Position numbers and translations under genes: made by a program
In this document: positions 16,366-26,973 of the stretch, in pieces
Layout: each line of letters begins with the position of its first letter
Numbering within the stretch: the first letter of the stretch is position 1
Assembly: GCF_012849375.1 (NCBI RefSeq)
Contig: NZ_CP051684.1
Span: 4,092,001-4,156,000, forward strand
Direction: 5' to 3'
DNA: 64,000 nt
DNA from: Duganella dendranthematis
GTDB lineage: Bacteria; Pseudomonadota; Gammaproteobacteria; Burkholderiales; Burkholderiaceae_D
Notes under the pieces: generated by a model
The model's database searches: none
What the model saw: the letters and a program-made list of their open reading frames with translations, nothing else
What the model was told of the DNA's origin: nothing

Positions 16366-17463
16366 TTAGCGCTGGTAGGTAACCAGATGGGTACGGGTGG
16401 CGTCGACTTTGTCGGCCACCGCGACCACGGCGTTGCCGGGACCGTTAACGCTGACGTCGGTCTGACGGGCGGACAGTTGGCGCGCGTCGAGGTCGCCCGA
16501 ACCGCTGACTTGCGCGCTCAGCGTGGCGGTGGCACCGGACAGCATCATGTTGCCGGGGCCGGTGAGGCGGGCGCGCACGCTTTGCGCTTCCAGCCCGCGC
16601 ACGGTGAGGTCGCCCGAGCCGTGCACTTCGGCGTCGAGTTTCTTGATGTGGCCGGCCAGGCACGCTTCGCCCGGGCCGCGCAACACGGCGCTGGCGGATT
16701 CGGTGCTCAGGGTGCAGGCGTCGAGGTCGCCGGAACCGTGCACTTCGGCGCGGATTTCCCGGGCGCTGCCGCGCAGGGCGACGTTGCCCGGTCCGTGCAG
16801 CGCCGCGCTGACGCGGTTGGCGTGGATGTCGCCGATGTCGAGGTCGCCGGAGCCGTTGACCACCACGTTCAGGTCCTGGGTGACGCCGCTGGCTTCGACG
16901 TCGCCGGGGCCGTTCATTTGCACATTGAGGTTGCCGGTCTGCAGCGCTCGCAAGTCGAGGTCGCCGCTGCCGTTGGCGGTCACGCTCAGGCCACCGACCT
17001 TGCCACTGGCGCGGATATCGCCGGGGCCGTCCGACACCAGCGTCAGTTGCTGGCCCTGGAAGCGTTGCAGCTCGACGTCACCGCTGCCGGCGTTGCGCAG
17101 GCTTTTCAGGTTGGCGGCGCTGATGCGGATGGTCATCTCGCGCTGGTTGTCCTTGCCGAAGCTGAAATTAAAGTGCCACCCGTTGCGCTGCTGGCGCGGC
17201 TGACGCACGGTCAGCGTGTCGCCGTTGACGCTGGTTTCGATCTCGGCGAACTGGCGGCGCAGGCCGGACAGTTCGATGCCGTTGCCGGCGTCGGGCGTGA
17301 CGATTACGCGGAACGGGCCGATCAGGTTGATGTTGCTGAACGCGGCCACGGTGCGGGTTTCGGTGCCGTAGCTATTGTCCTGCTTGTCAGCGGCCAGGGC
17401 GGGGGCGGTGACAGCGGTGAGGAGCAAGGTGCTGGCCAGCGCGGCGTGTCGGAGCGTCTTCAT
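16366..17463 (-). CDS. Exported GIN-domain (DUF2807-like) solenoid protein
   Basis: A 365-aa protein with a signal peptide (residues 1-24, cleavage after ALA) and a GIN-type adhesin-head beta-helix. From residue 126 it contains twelve G-S/P-G-D/N turns that alternate strictly between GSGD and GPG(D/N/E), starting at residues 126, 146, 165, 185, 204, 224, 243, 263, 282, 302, 321 and 341. The spacing alternates 20 and 19, giving a perfect 39-residue double-turn unit. The family is found in putative adhesins and cell-surface proteins; the role here is unknown. I chose ATG 17463 because the signal peptide begins there; the longer upstream frame has no exported-protein features. Confidence 0.85.
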   Translation of the reverse strand: MKTLRHAALASTLLLTAVTAPALAADKQDNSYGTETRTVAAFSNINLIGPFRVIVTPDAGNGIELSGLRRQFAEIETSVNGDTLTVRQPRQQRNGWHFNFSFGKDNQREMTIRISAANLKSLRNAGSGDVELQRFQGQQLTLVSDGPGDIRASGKVGGLSVTANGSGDLDLRALQTGNLNVQMNGPGDVEASGVTQDLNVVVNGSGDLDIGDIHANRVSAALHGPGNVALRGSAREIRAEVHGSGDLDACTLSTESASAVLRGPGEACLAGHIKKLDAEVHGSGDLTVRGLEAQSVRARLTGPGNMMLSGATATLSAQVSGSGDLDARQLSARQTDVSVNGPGNAVVAVADKVDATRTHLVTYQR

Positions 17464-17721
17464 GTGTGGTCTCGGTGGGTAAGGTGGTGAAGGCTGGACA
17501 ATATGACAAAGGACAGGCGCCGTCGCGCTGCATGGGATGGATGCGCCAAAGCGTGGGATCAGGTGCAAAAATCCGGGGCTGAACTGCAGCGCGCATTGCG
17601 GCTTAATATCTGGCGCGCACGGCCGATACTGTTTGTGTGGCCCCGCTGCGGCCGTAATGTCATAATGGATGCACCAATATGCCGATGAGACCGGCGTGCG
17701 CGGGTGAAAAAAGGAGCACAC

Positions 17722-17907
17722 ATGATTAAATACCTGGGAACCCGAAGTACCAACGATGGTGGTGTGCTGTACGTTTTTTTGATTAATGGCTTGCAGAAGG
17801 AAATCAAAGAGCATTCCTTGAAACAGTATCCCGGCTGTTATGAAGCATTGCCGGCCACGGCCAAGGCGCGCATCAGCGCCAACCGCGCGTGGCTGTCCAA
17901 GACGTAA
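17722..17907 (+). CDS. Small protein of unknown function (61 aa)
   Basis: MIKYLGTRSTNDGG begins 6 nt after a strong AAGGAG site, which decides the start at 17722 over the upstream frame. The protein is basic, with no signal peptide and one weakly hydrophobic stretch (VLYVFLIN). Its stop overlaps the ATG of the next gene as TAATG, so the two are probably coupled. I do not recognise the family. The 258 bases before it (17464-17721) hold no gene I can support. Confidence 0.7.
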   Translation: MIKYLGTRSTNDGGVLYVFLINGLQKEIKEHSLKQYPGCYEALPATAKARISANRAWLSKT

Positions 17908-18413
17908 TGCGCTGGGGCTGCCGTCTGCTGCCGGCGTTTGCGCTGGCGCTGCTGTGCGTGACCGCCGGCGCGCAATCGGTGCCGACCACCTTCGGTACCA
18001 TCGTCGGCAACGGCCTGCTGTGCCGCGACCATACCGATAACCTGTACTACTACAATTACCTGGTCAAGCATTTTGGCAACTGGTACAAGCACGAGGGCGG
18101 CGCTTACTGGTTCCGTACCGCCGGCGCTTCGCTGTGGGGCACCGAAATTTCCGAGGTGATGGTCAGCGACGATACCAGTACCTATATCTTTGTCGGCGCG
18201 GTGGCCGAGGCCACGCCGGAAAACCTGGAAAAGGCCATCATCCAGCAAGTCGGCACGCATTACACGGTGATCGACACGTCGGCCAATCCGGTGCGCGAGG
18301 CCAAGCCGGCCAGCCGCATCGTGTATTTCGATACCAAGGCCAAAATTTACTGCGCCAAATTCAAGCCGTTGCCGCCGGTGCAGCCGCCGCCGGTCCGACA
18401 ACAGCTAAAATAG
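17907..18413 (+). CDS. Exported protein of unknown function
   Basis: A 168-aa protein with a signal peptide (MRWGCRLLPAFALALLCVTAGAQS). The mature part has two cysteines, 'NGLLCRDHTDNLYYYNYLVKHFG' and a C-terminal Pro-rich tail. The ATG 17907 is chosen because it overlaps the stop of the preceding small gene (TAATG) and starts directly at the signal peptide. It is 25 bp upstream of exeA, in the same direction, so it may be co-transcribed with it. No known family recognised. Confidence 0.78.
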   Translation: MRWGCRLLPAFALALLCVTAGAQSVPTTFGTIVGNGLLCRDHTDNLYYYNYLVKHFGNWYKHEGGAYWFRTAGASLWGTEISEVMVSDDTSTYIFVGAVAEATPENLEKAIIQQVGTHYTVIDTSANPVREAKPASRIVYFDTKAKIYCAKFKPLPPVQPPPVRQQLK

Positions 18414-18438
18414 GGAACCGCGCACTCCCAAGGTTTTC

Positions 18439-20052
18439 ATGTACACGCATTTTTTCAATCTGAAGCAATCGCCGTTTTCCATTGCGCCCGATCCCCGTTA
18501 TCTGTTCATGAGCGAACGCCATCGCGAGGCGCTGGCGCATTTGTTGTATGGCATCGGCTCGGGAGGCGGCTTTGTGCTGCTGACGGGTGAGATCGGTGCC
18601 GGCAAGACGACGGTGTGCCGCTGCTTCATGGAGCAGATTCCCGACAATTGCAAGCTTGGCTACATCTTCAATCCCAAGTTGTCGGTGGAGGAGTTGCTGC
18701 TATCGATCTGCGACGAGTTTGGCGTGGTGCTGCCACCGCAGGGAGCGGGCGCGGTCAGCGTCAAGACGTATGTGGATGCGATCAATGCGTATCTGCTGGA
18801 GAGCCATGCGCAGGGCCGCAACAATGTGCTGATCATCGATGAGGCGCAGAATCTGTCGGCCGAGGTGCTGGAGCAGCTGCGGCTGCTTACCAATCTGGAG
18901 ACTAGCGAGCGCAAGCTGTTGCAGATTATTCTGATCGGCCAGCCGGAGTTGCGCACCATGCTGGCGCGGCCGGAGCTGGAGCAGCTGGCGCAGCGGGTGA
19001 TTGCGCGTTATCACCTGGGTTCGCTGTCGGAGGCGGAGACCGGAACGTACATCGAGCACCGGCTGGCAGTGGCGGGGGCAACGGCGATTGCGCCGTTTCC
19101 GCGCAAGCTGATGGGGCTGGTGCATGCGCTGACCAAGGGCGTGCCGCGCAGGATTAATCTGCTGTGCGACCGGGCATTGCTGGGGGCATACGTGGAAAAC
19201 CAGCCGCAGGTGACGCGGACGATTTTGAAGCGCGCCGCCAGTGAGGTGTTTGCCGGGCCGGATGCGGTGGCGGCCGGCATGGGCGCCGGCGTGCGTCCCG
19301 GCGCTGGCGCGCGCTGGCCGCTGGTGGCGGCGGGCGTGCTTGGCGGCGTGGTGATCAGCGCGCTGGCGTGGCAACTGGCGTCGCGCGAGGCGCGTTCCGT
19401 GCTGGCGCATGCGCAGGCGGCGACGCCGGCGGTGGCGCCGGCGGCTGTCCCGCCTGCGCCTGTCGCCGTGGTCGCGCCGGTTGGGACCGACAGTGCCGCC
19501 GCGTTGCGCCAGTTGGCCGGGCTGTGGGGTCTGACGCTGACAACCGGCGATCCGTGCCAGACGGCGGCGCGCGCCAATCTGCGTTGTCTGCAAGCGAAAG
19601 GCAGCCTCGAGGACGTGCGCTTGCTGGACCGTCCGACGATGCTGAAGCTGCACGACGATCCCGCCGCGCCCAATTACGTGCTGTTGACTGCGCTGGACGA
19701 GGGCAACGCCACCATCGTCGCGGCAGGCGGCAAGCCGCAGACCTTGAGCGTTGACGCCCTGGCGGCGCGCTATGACGGCGAGTTCGCCACCTTCTGGCGC
19801 GCGCCCAAGGCCTGGCGCGACGAGGTGCGCAGCGGCGACCAGGGGCCGGATGTCGATTGGCTGGCCAAGCGCTTGTCGCAGATTTACGATCTGAAAAAAC
19901 CACAGGAAAACCAGCCGTTGGACGCGGACTTGCGCAAGCGCCTGACCGAGTTCCAAACCGCGCAGAGCCTGAAGGCCGACGGCGTGGCCGGGCCCAAGAC
20001 CTTTATCCGCCTGTATCAGCTGGGCGGCGTGCAGGAACCCCGGCTGCGGTAA
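18439..20052 (+). CDS. exeA: ExeA/GspA-type AAA+ ATPase with peptidoglycan-binding domain
   Basis: A 537-aa inner-membrane protein. The N-terminal AAA+ domain has Walker A GEIGAGKTT (residues 50-58) and Walker B VLIIDEAQ (130-137). A single membrane segment lies at about 293-312, followed by a low-complexity Ala/Pro linker, a middle domain and a C-terminal PG_binding_1 domain (about 475-530, with ADGVAGPKTFIRLYQLGG). ExeA works with ExeB to let the type II secretin insert through peptidoglycan. An exeB-like gene lies at 21257-21928 but is separated from it by three minus-strand genes. No type II secretion core genes are in the window. Confidence 0.88.
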   Translation: MYTHFFNLKQSPFSIAPDPRYLFMSERHREALAHLLYGIGSGGGFVLLTGEIGAGKTTVCRCFMEQIPDNCKLGYIFNPKLSVEELLLSICDEFGVVLPPQGAGAVSVKTYVDAINAYLLESHAQGRNNVLIIDEAQNLSAEVLEQLRLLTNLETSERKLLQIILIGQPELRTMLARPELEQLAQRVIARYHLGSLSEAETGTYIEHRLAVAGATAIAPFPRKLMGLVHALTKGVPRRINLLCDRALLGAYVENQPQVTRTILKRAASEVFAGPDAVAAGMGAGVRPGAGARWPLVAAGVLGGVVISALAWQLASREARSVLAHAQAATPAVAPAAVPPAPVAVVAPVGTDSAAALRQLAGLWGLTLTTGDPCQTAARANLRCLQAKGSLEDVRLLDRPTMLKLHDDPAAPNYVLLTALDEGNATIVAAGGKPQTLSVDALAARYDGEFATFWRAPKAWRDEVRSGDQGPDVDWLAKRLSQIYDLKKPQENQPLDADLRKRLTEFQTAQSLKADGVAGPKTFIRLYQLGGVQEPRLR

Positions 20053-20055
20053 TGG

Positions 20056-20403
20056 TCAGATTGCGCGGCCGTCGTGATGATGTACGGGAATGGCCGCCAG
20101 ATCGATCCCCTCGATGCAGCGCAGGTTGATAGCCGCCGTCGGCGTCCCGTCCGGCGCAGTCGCTTCGGCGTAGGGGTGAATGCCGCAGTGTGGGCAGAAG
20201 CGGTGTGCGATCTTGTGCTGGTTGAACAGGTAAGCCTTGGCATGTTCTTCCGGCGTGAGCAGTTGCATCTGCGTGCGCGGCACGAACCACAGCAGCGATC
20301 CCTTGCGCTGGCAGATCGAGCAATTGCAGGCGAGGGCGGAGGCAATTTCGCCTTCCGCCTCGAATTTGATGTTGCCGCAATGGCAGCTCCCGGTGTATTT
20401 CAT
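20056..20403 (-). CDS. GFA-family (CENP-V/GFA) zinc-binding protein
   Basis: A 115-aa protein with the GFA zinc-ligand pattern: GSCHCGNIKFEAEG at the N-terminus, CNCSICQRKG in the middle and FCPHCGIHPY near residue 75. The family includes glutathione-dependent formaldehyde-activating enzymes, but most members have no assigned reaction. The ATG overlaps the stop of the SRPBCC gene (ATGA). It ends 3 bp after the convergent exeA stop. Confidence 0.88.
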   Translation of the reverse strand: MKYTGSCHCGNIKFEAEGEIASALACNCSICQRKGSLLWFVPRTQMQLLTPEEHAKAYLFNQHKIAHRFCPHCGIHPYAEATAPDGTPTAAINLRCIEGIDLAAIPVHHHDGRAI

Positions 20404-20840
20404 AGTGCCTCCATATAGTGATGCAGTTGCTGGAAGAATGCACGCCAGCCGCGTTCATGGTTATCGCGCGCCTGGCTGTCGACGAATCGGTCGTGGACAA
20501 ATGTCAGCTCGGTGCCATCGGCTACCGGGGTCAGCGTGATGCTCACGCGTGACACCCGCTCTGGCGTGGTATGAAATGCCCAGTTGAACACCAGGCGTTG
20601 CTGGGGCTGGACTTCGAGATATTCACCGGCCACTTGATTCTGTTCACCGTCTGGCGATTGAAACGCAATGCGATAGCGGCCGCCCACGCGCAGGTCGATT
20701 TCCGCCAGGGTGGCGATGGTCTCCGGCGACGGCCCGAACCAGCGCATCAGCGCTTGCGGGTCGGTCCAGGCGCGCCAGATCTGGTCGGCGCTGGCGGCGT
20801 AGTGTCGGACGATGCGGACCTCTCCGGTGCTTGTTTGCAT
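20400..20840 (-). CDS. SRPBCC (AHSA1-like) domain protein
   Basis: A 146-aa helix-grip protein: 'IVRHYAASADQIWRAWTDPQALMRWFGP' at the N-terminus and 'VSRVSITLTPVADGTELTFVHDRF' near the C-terminus match the activator-of-Hsp90 homology 1-like family, small lipophilic-ligand binders. ATG 20840 is chosen for the GGAGG site 5 nt upstream. The same-strand ArsR gene overlaps its first 94 bp. ArsR-SRPBCC gene pairs are common, the ArsR member usually controlling the pair. Confidence 0.88.
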   Translation of the reverse strand: MQTSTGEVRIVRHYAASADQIWRAWTDPQALMRWFGPSPETIATLAEIDLRVGGRYRIAFQSPDGEQNQVAGEYLEVQPQQRLVFNWAFHTTPERVSRVSITLTPVADGTELTFVHDRFVDSQARDNHERGWRAFFQQLHHYMEAL

Positions 20841-21172
20841 GTTTCCTCCTGGTGATATAGGTAGCGTCCCAGCGCGTCCAGTTGGGCGTTCCAATAGCGG
20901 TCGTAATGGGTAATCCACTGCGCGGCCTGCTGCATGGTGCTGGTTTCCAGCGAGCAGCGGACGATACGGCCTTCTTTGGCGCGGGCAATCAGGCCGGCGG
21001 CTTCCAGTACCGCGAGATGCTTCATGAAGCCGGGCAACGACATCGCGTGCTGCTGCGCCAGTTCGCTGATGGTGTGGCTACCCTGTTCCAGCTGCGCCAG
21101 CACGCGCCGCCGTGTGCCATCGGCCAGCGCGGCGAACACCAGATCGAGTTGTTGATCATTATGCTTAACCAT
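20747..21172 (-). CDS. ArsR-family transcriptional regulator
   Basis: A 141-aa winged-helix protein, 'LDLVFAALADGTRRRVLAQLEQGSHTISELAQQHAMSLPGFMKHLAVLEAAGLI' spanning residues about 9-60. There are no metal-binding cysteines of the ArsR/SmtB type near the recognition helix, so it belongs to the non-metal subgroup usually paired with SRPBCC proteins. The start at 21172 gives the standard N-terminus. The last 32 residues (after LGRYLYHQ) are low-complexity and encoded inside the overlapping SRPBCC gene, so they may be read-through of little function. Confidence 0.85.
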   Translation of the reverse strand: MVKHNDQQLDLVFAALADGTRRRVLAQLEQGSHTISELAQQHAMSLPGFMKHLAVLEAAGLIARAKEGRIVRCSLETSTMQQAAQWITHYDRYWNAQLDALGRYLYHQEETCKQAPERSASSDTTPPAPTRSGAPGPTRKR

Positions 21173-21256
21173 GTGGTTAAGTATTCTCCGGCCGCGCGGC
21201 TTTGTCAAGCGCCGGGCTTACGTTAAGATGGTGCGATATTCACCTCGGTTACTGCT

Positions 21257-21928
21257 ATGTCTTATATCTTGGAAGCGCTGAAGAAGGCGCAAGCTGAACG
21301 CCAGCTGGGCAGCGCGCCGACCCTGCACGCGCCGACCCTGCAGTCGGCGGAGGGCGCGGCGCCTGCCCGCTTTAGCAAGCCAATGCTGTGGACGGTGTTG
21401 GGTATGGCGGTGTTGATCGGTGTGCTGCTGGTGCTGGTGTGGCGGCCGTCTGCGCCGGTACCGGCGTCGCCTGCGGCCGCCGTTGCACAGCTGCCGGTGG
21501 TAGCGTCCGCGCCAATCGCTGTGCCTGCCGCTCCCACGCCGCTGCCGGCGCCGGCGGCGGACTTGCCTCAGTCGGTCGCCAACCTGGCGCGCGCGGCCGT
21601 TCCTGAGCAGCAGGTGACGGCGCCTCCGGCGGCCGCCGCGATCCCGCCGACGTCCTCAGCGGCGCCGGCCAAGCCGGTGGCGGTGACCGCCGCCGACGAG
21701 CCGGTCGTCAACCTGCGCGACTTGCCGGAGCCGATCCAGCGCGCGATTCCGCCGGTGGCGGTGGGCGGCTACATCTATTCCAAGAACGCCGCCGACCGTT
21801 TATTGCTGGTCGATAAGGTTCTGCGCCATGAAGGCGAGGAAGTCGCGCCCGGCCTGCTGCTGGAGAAATTGCAGCCGAAAGAGGCCGTCTTCAACTTCCG
21901 CGGCTACCGTTATCGCATTCCCTATTGA
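21257..21928 (+). CDS. exeB: ExeB/GspB-type type II secretion assembly protein
   Basis: A 223-aa protein beginning MSYILEALKKAQAERQLG, the conserved cytoplasmic start of GspB/ExeB, followed by one membrane segment (about residues 42-62), an Ala/Pro-rich periplasmic linker and the C-terminal T2SSB domain (about 150-223: LPEPIQRAIPPVAVGGYIYS, ending FRGYRYRIPY). It pairs with ExeA in secretin assembly. In most genomes exeA and exeB are adjacent; here a divergent regulatory cassette of about 1.1 kb lies between them. Confidence 0.87.
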   Translation: MSYILEALKKAQAERQLGSAPTLHAPTLQSAEGAAPARFSKPMLWTVLGMAVLIGVLLVLVWRPSAPVPASPAAAVAQLPVVASAPIAVPAAPTPLPAPAADLPQSVANLARAAVPEQQVTAPPAAAAIPPTSSAAPAKPVAVTAADEPVVNLRDLPEPIQRAIPPVAVGGYIYSKNAADRLLLVDKVLRHEGEEVAPGLLLEKLQPKEAVFNFRGYRYRIPY

Positions 21929-21996
21929 ATCGTAATCCGCCTGTCATAAAAAAATGATATTTTCTTATTGTTGTGAACTCAGCAAAAGGAAAAATC

Positions 21997-22176
21997 ATGA
22001 AACAAATGAAGTGCCTGCCATTCCTGATCGCCGCCGTGGCCTACGTGCCGCGCGCCCACGCGGCCGAGGTGGTCCAGTCGGTTGAACCCAGCAGCATCAG
22101 TCTGCTGCTGATTTGCTTCGGCCTGATCGTGCTGGCCGGCGCGCGCCAACCTAGCAGCATCAAAGTCGAGGAGTAA
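21997..22176 (+). CDS. Small exported protein with a PEP-CTERM-like tail (59 aa)
   Basis: The protein is a signal peptide (MKQMKCLPFLIAAVAYVPRAHA) followed almost at once by VEPSSISLLLICFGLIVLAGARQ, which resembles the PEP-CTERM sorting signal (P-E-P or V-E-P-S-S, hydrophobic segment, basic end) but lacks the first Pro of the motif and the strongly basic end. ATG 21997 has AAAGGA 6 nt upstream. A mature domain is essentially absent. It may be a remnant or a minimal exosortase substrate; no exosortase gene is in the window. Confidence 0.6.
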   Translation: MKQMKCLPFLIAAVAYVPRAHAAEVVQSVEPSSISLLLICFGLIVLAGARQPSSIKVEE

Positions 22177-22238
22177 TCGGCCCTGCTGCGCCCGCCAACT
22201 GTTGCTGCGTATAATGACGAGCATCAATAGGATGGTGA

Positions 22239-22793
<555 letters not shown>

Positions 22794-22845
22794 AGTTGCC
22801 GGTGCGGCCTCCGTTAATTAGGGATAGCTATTAATGGAGGTACGT

Positions 22846-23037
22846 ATGGACGTTACCGGTATTGCTCAACTTTCAACCACGATGGCTGACACTGGCACCA
22901 AGCAGGCGGTCGGCGTTGCTGTATTGAAAAAAGCTCAGGACATCCAGGCATCCAGCGCCAGCGCGCTGATCGAGGCGATTCCGCCTGTGCCGAATCTGCC
23001 GTCTCACCTCGGCAACACGATTAACACCAAGGCCTGA
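22846..23037 (+). CDS. YjfB-family small protein (putative motility-related)
   Basis: 63 aa, [18 protein letters not shown] then [20 protein letters not shown], closely matching the YjfB-like family of small proteins sometimes annotated as putative motility proteins. The ATG at 22846 follows GGAGGTACGT, an excellent ribosome binding site, so I chose it over the upstream in-frame start. Function unknown. Confidence 0.82.
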   Translation: MDVTGIAQLSTTMADTGTKQAVGVAVLKKAQDIQASSASALIEAIPPVPNLPSHLGNTINTKA

Positions 23038-23203
23038 CCGGCCGCCGGCGGACGCGTCCTGCGCCGCCTCGTTGTTCCGCGCAGATCCTGCTGCGCGGCG
23101 CGTGTTTGCGCACGCCTTCTTTCCCTCGTGATGATCCAGATGCGGAGCCGCCATATTGCTGGTAGGCTGCTGGTGTTTTTATTTTTAATTCAGGAGATTC
23201 AGC

Positions 23204-25200
<1,997 letters not shown>

Positions 25201-25215
25201 TCCGGTTTGTCCGCG

Positions 25216-25509
25216 TCAGGTGTCGCGCTTGAAGGCGCGCAGCAACTGGGCTTCGCCGGTCAGATCGCGGTGCAGGCGGGCGGCCACGGCGGTCAGTTCG
25301 ATCATGCGGTCGATGTGCACGTCCTCGAACCGGGCCAGTTCGGCGGTGGCATTTTGCAGCGCATCGGCCAGCTTATTGCGGGCCACCTGGTACAGCGTGC
25401 CATGGTACTGGTCGGTGTTTTTCAGCAGTTCTTCGGCATTTTCGATCACTTGCCGCAAGTCGCCCAGCAAGCTCTCCTGGGTGGGGCTGAGTGGTTGCTG
25501 ACCGTCCAT
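25216..25509 (-). CDS. Small helical protein, weakly ElaB/DUF883-like
   Basis: A 97-aa amphipathic helical protein, 'LLGDLRQVIENAEELLKNTDQ' at residues 12-32 being reminiscent of the N-terminal part of ElaB/YqjD-type (DUF883) proteins, but without the C-terminal membrane anchor of that family. ATG 25509 has AAGGGGGA upstream and is preferred to the longer frame. It is convergent with the bufBC gene. Assignment is tentative. Confidence 0.65.
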   Translation of the reverse strand: MDGQQPLSPTQESLLGDLRQVIENAEELLKNTDQYHGTLYQVARNKLADALQNATAELARFEDVHIDRMIELTAVAARLHRDLTGEAQLLRAFKRDT

Positions 25510-25649
25510 GACATCCCCCTTTAGGCGAACTGGTTGAAATGACAAGCCCGCCTACTATAGCGAGGCCGGGGCGAACCGGCTTGCGCAAGATCAAGCCTGC
25601 GCCAGCGCAGTTTAAAGCTTACATCATAATTTCCATAATGCAAGTAATA

Positions 25650-25868
25650 TTACGTTGCAACCACAGTAATATGGATGTCGCCCACGCGCACTTGCTGGCC
25701 CGCGCGAATTTTCGCGGTCTTGCGCAATTCCTTTTTGCCGTCGACTTTGACGTCGCCGCTGGCGACGATCATCTTGCCGGCGCCACCGCTGTCGCACAGG
25801 CCAACCAGTTTCAATAACTGATTCAGCTCAACAAACTCGCCGTTTAATTCGAAACTTACTTTCTGCAT
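25650..25868 (-). CDS. S4-domain RNA-binding protein, YbcJ-like
   Basis: A 72-aa protein that is a single S4 fold: 'FVELNQLLKLVGLCDSGGAGKMIVASGDVKVDGKKELRKTAKIRAGQQV'. E. coli YbcJ has the same length and layout. ATG 25868 follows AGAGGA. Its RNA target is not known. The 140 bases on its left (25510-25649) hold nothing I can identify. Confidence 0.87.
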   Translation of the reverse strand: MQKVSFELNGEFVELNQLLKLVGLCDSGGAGKMIVASGDVKVDGKKELRKTAKIRAGQQVRVGDIHITVVAT

Positions 25869-26061
25869 TTTATCCTCTGGTGCCATGATGTGAAGGTGGT
25901 GCTGCCCCCGCTTAAGTCTAGTGTAGCGGCATTCCGACAGGCGCGCAGTTTACCCTATCGACGCAACGTCAATCCGATTGCTAGGTAGAAAAGAAGTTGC
26001 TATTCTGAGGTAACTGCTGCTTTTTCAGGCAGAGCGCAACGACCTTCCAGCGAGTTGCATC

Positions 26062-26973
26062 ATGAATAAGTTCTCTTTGACCTTGGCAACAGCCAGCCTG
26101 CTCGGCGCCGACGCTCTGGCGGCTGATCAGCTGACGCCGCTATCCACTTTCCCCTGGTATGAACCGCGCGCCAGCGCGACTTTGCTTTTCGACTCGGCCG
26201 ACCGCCAGACGGCGCTGGCCGAGACCTTGCAGCAGGCCGGCACGCGCCGTTTCAGTGCGGTGACTGGCATGCCGCAGCTGCATTTCGGCGCGCTGCCGGA
26301 CAATCTGAGCTTGCTCGATCCGCTCGGACCGGTGCTCAACGAGCGCGGCAAGCGCTGGCTCAGCAGCGCCGACTTCGAGAAGAAAATGGGGCGCGGCACT
26401 GGCATCCTGACGCTCGGCATCCTGCGCGAGGCGGGCGGGGCACCGGGCATGCAGCAGAGCATGTCGATGATGCTGAACACGCGTCCAACCACCACCTTCA
26501 CCTCGCTGTCGCTAGGCTATGCGCTGACGTCGCGCAGCGCGCTGATGGCGATGGCGTCGTATGGCAAGACCGAGGGCATCGGCAGCCCGGACAGCCTGCT
26601 GGCGCAGGTGTCGTCGGTGCGCACGGTGGCGTACAGCGTCGGCTATGTGCGGCGCCAGTGGCTGGCCGACAACGACCGGCTGGCGGTTACCTTATCGATT
26701 CCGGCGCGGGTGCGCACCGGTACGCTGGAATACGGCGGCGCGGCGATCAATCTGGCGCCCGCGCCGGGCGCGCTGGCGCTGGGTGTGCCAGTGTTGAATC
26801 TGCGGCCTACCGCCACCGAGCGCGACCTGGAATTCAGCTACACCCGCCTGTTCGGGCGCGAGGGCAGCAAGGGGCGGCTGACCGGGGCGCTGATGTGGCG
26901 CGTCAATCCCGGTCATGACGCCAACGCGCCCGCGGACGCGCTCATGGGCGTGCGCTACTCCTACGGCTTTTAG
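26062..26973 (+). CDS. Orphan beta-barrel protein resembling the translocator of subtilisin-like autotransporters
   Basis: A 303-aa protein with a signal peptide (residues 1-20) but no recognisable passenger. From about residue 135 it has alternating amphipathic strands: '[22 protein letters not shown]', '[24 protein letters not shown]', '[50 protein letters not shown]'. The [18 protein letters not shown] and terminal aromatic F match the C-terminal barrel of serine-peptidase autotransporters as I know them. The catalytic domain is absent, so it may be a truncated or repurposed barrel. Its stop overlaps the convergent fumC stop by 4 bp. Confidence 0.72.
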   Translation: MNKFSLTLATASLLGADALAADQLTPLSTFPWYEPRASATLLFDSADRQTALAETLQQAGTRRFSAVTGMPQLHFGALPDNLSLLDPLGPVLNERGKRWLSSADFEKKMGRGTGILTLGILREAGGAPGMQQSMSMMLNTRPTTTFTSLSLGYALTSRSALMAMASYGKTEGIGSPDSLLAQVSSVRTVAYSVGYVRRQWLADNDRLAVTLSIPARVRTGTLEYGGAAINLAPAPGALALGVPVLNLRPTATERDLEFSYTRLFGREGSKGRLTGALMWRVNPGHDANAPADALMGVRYSYGF

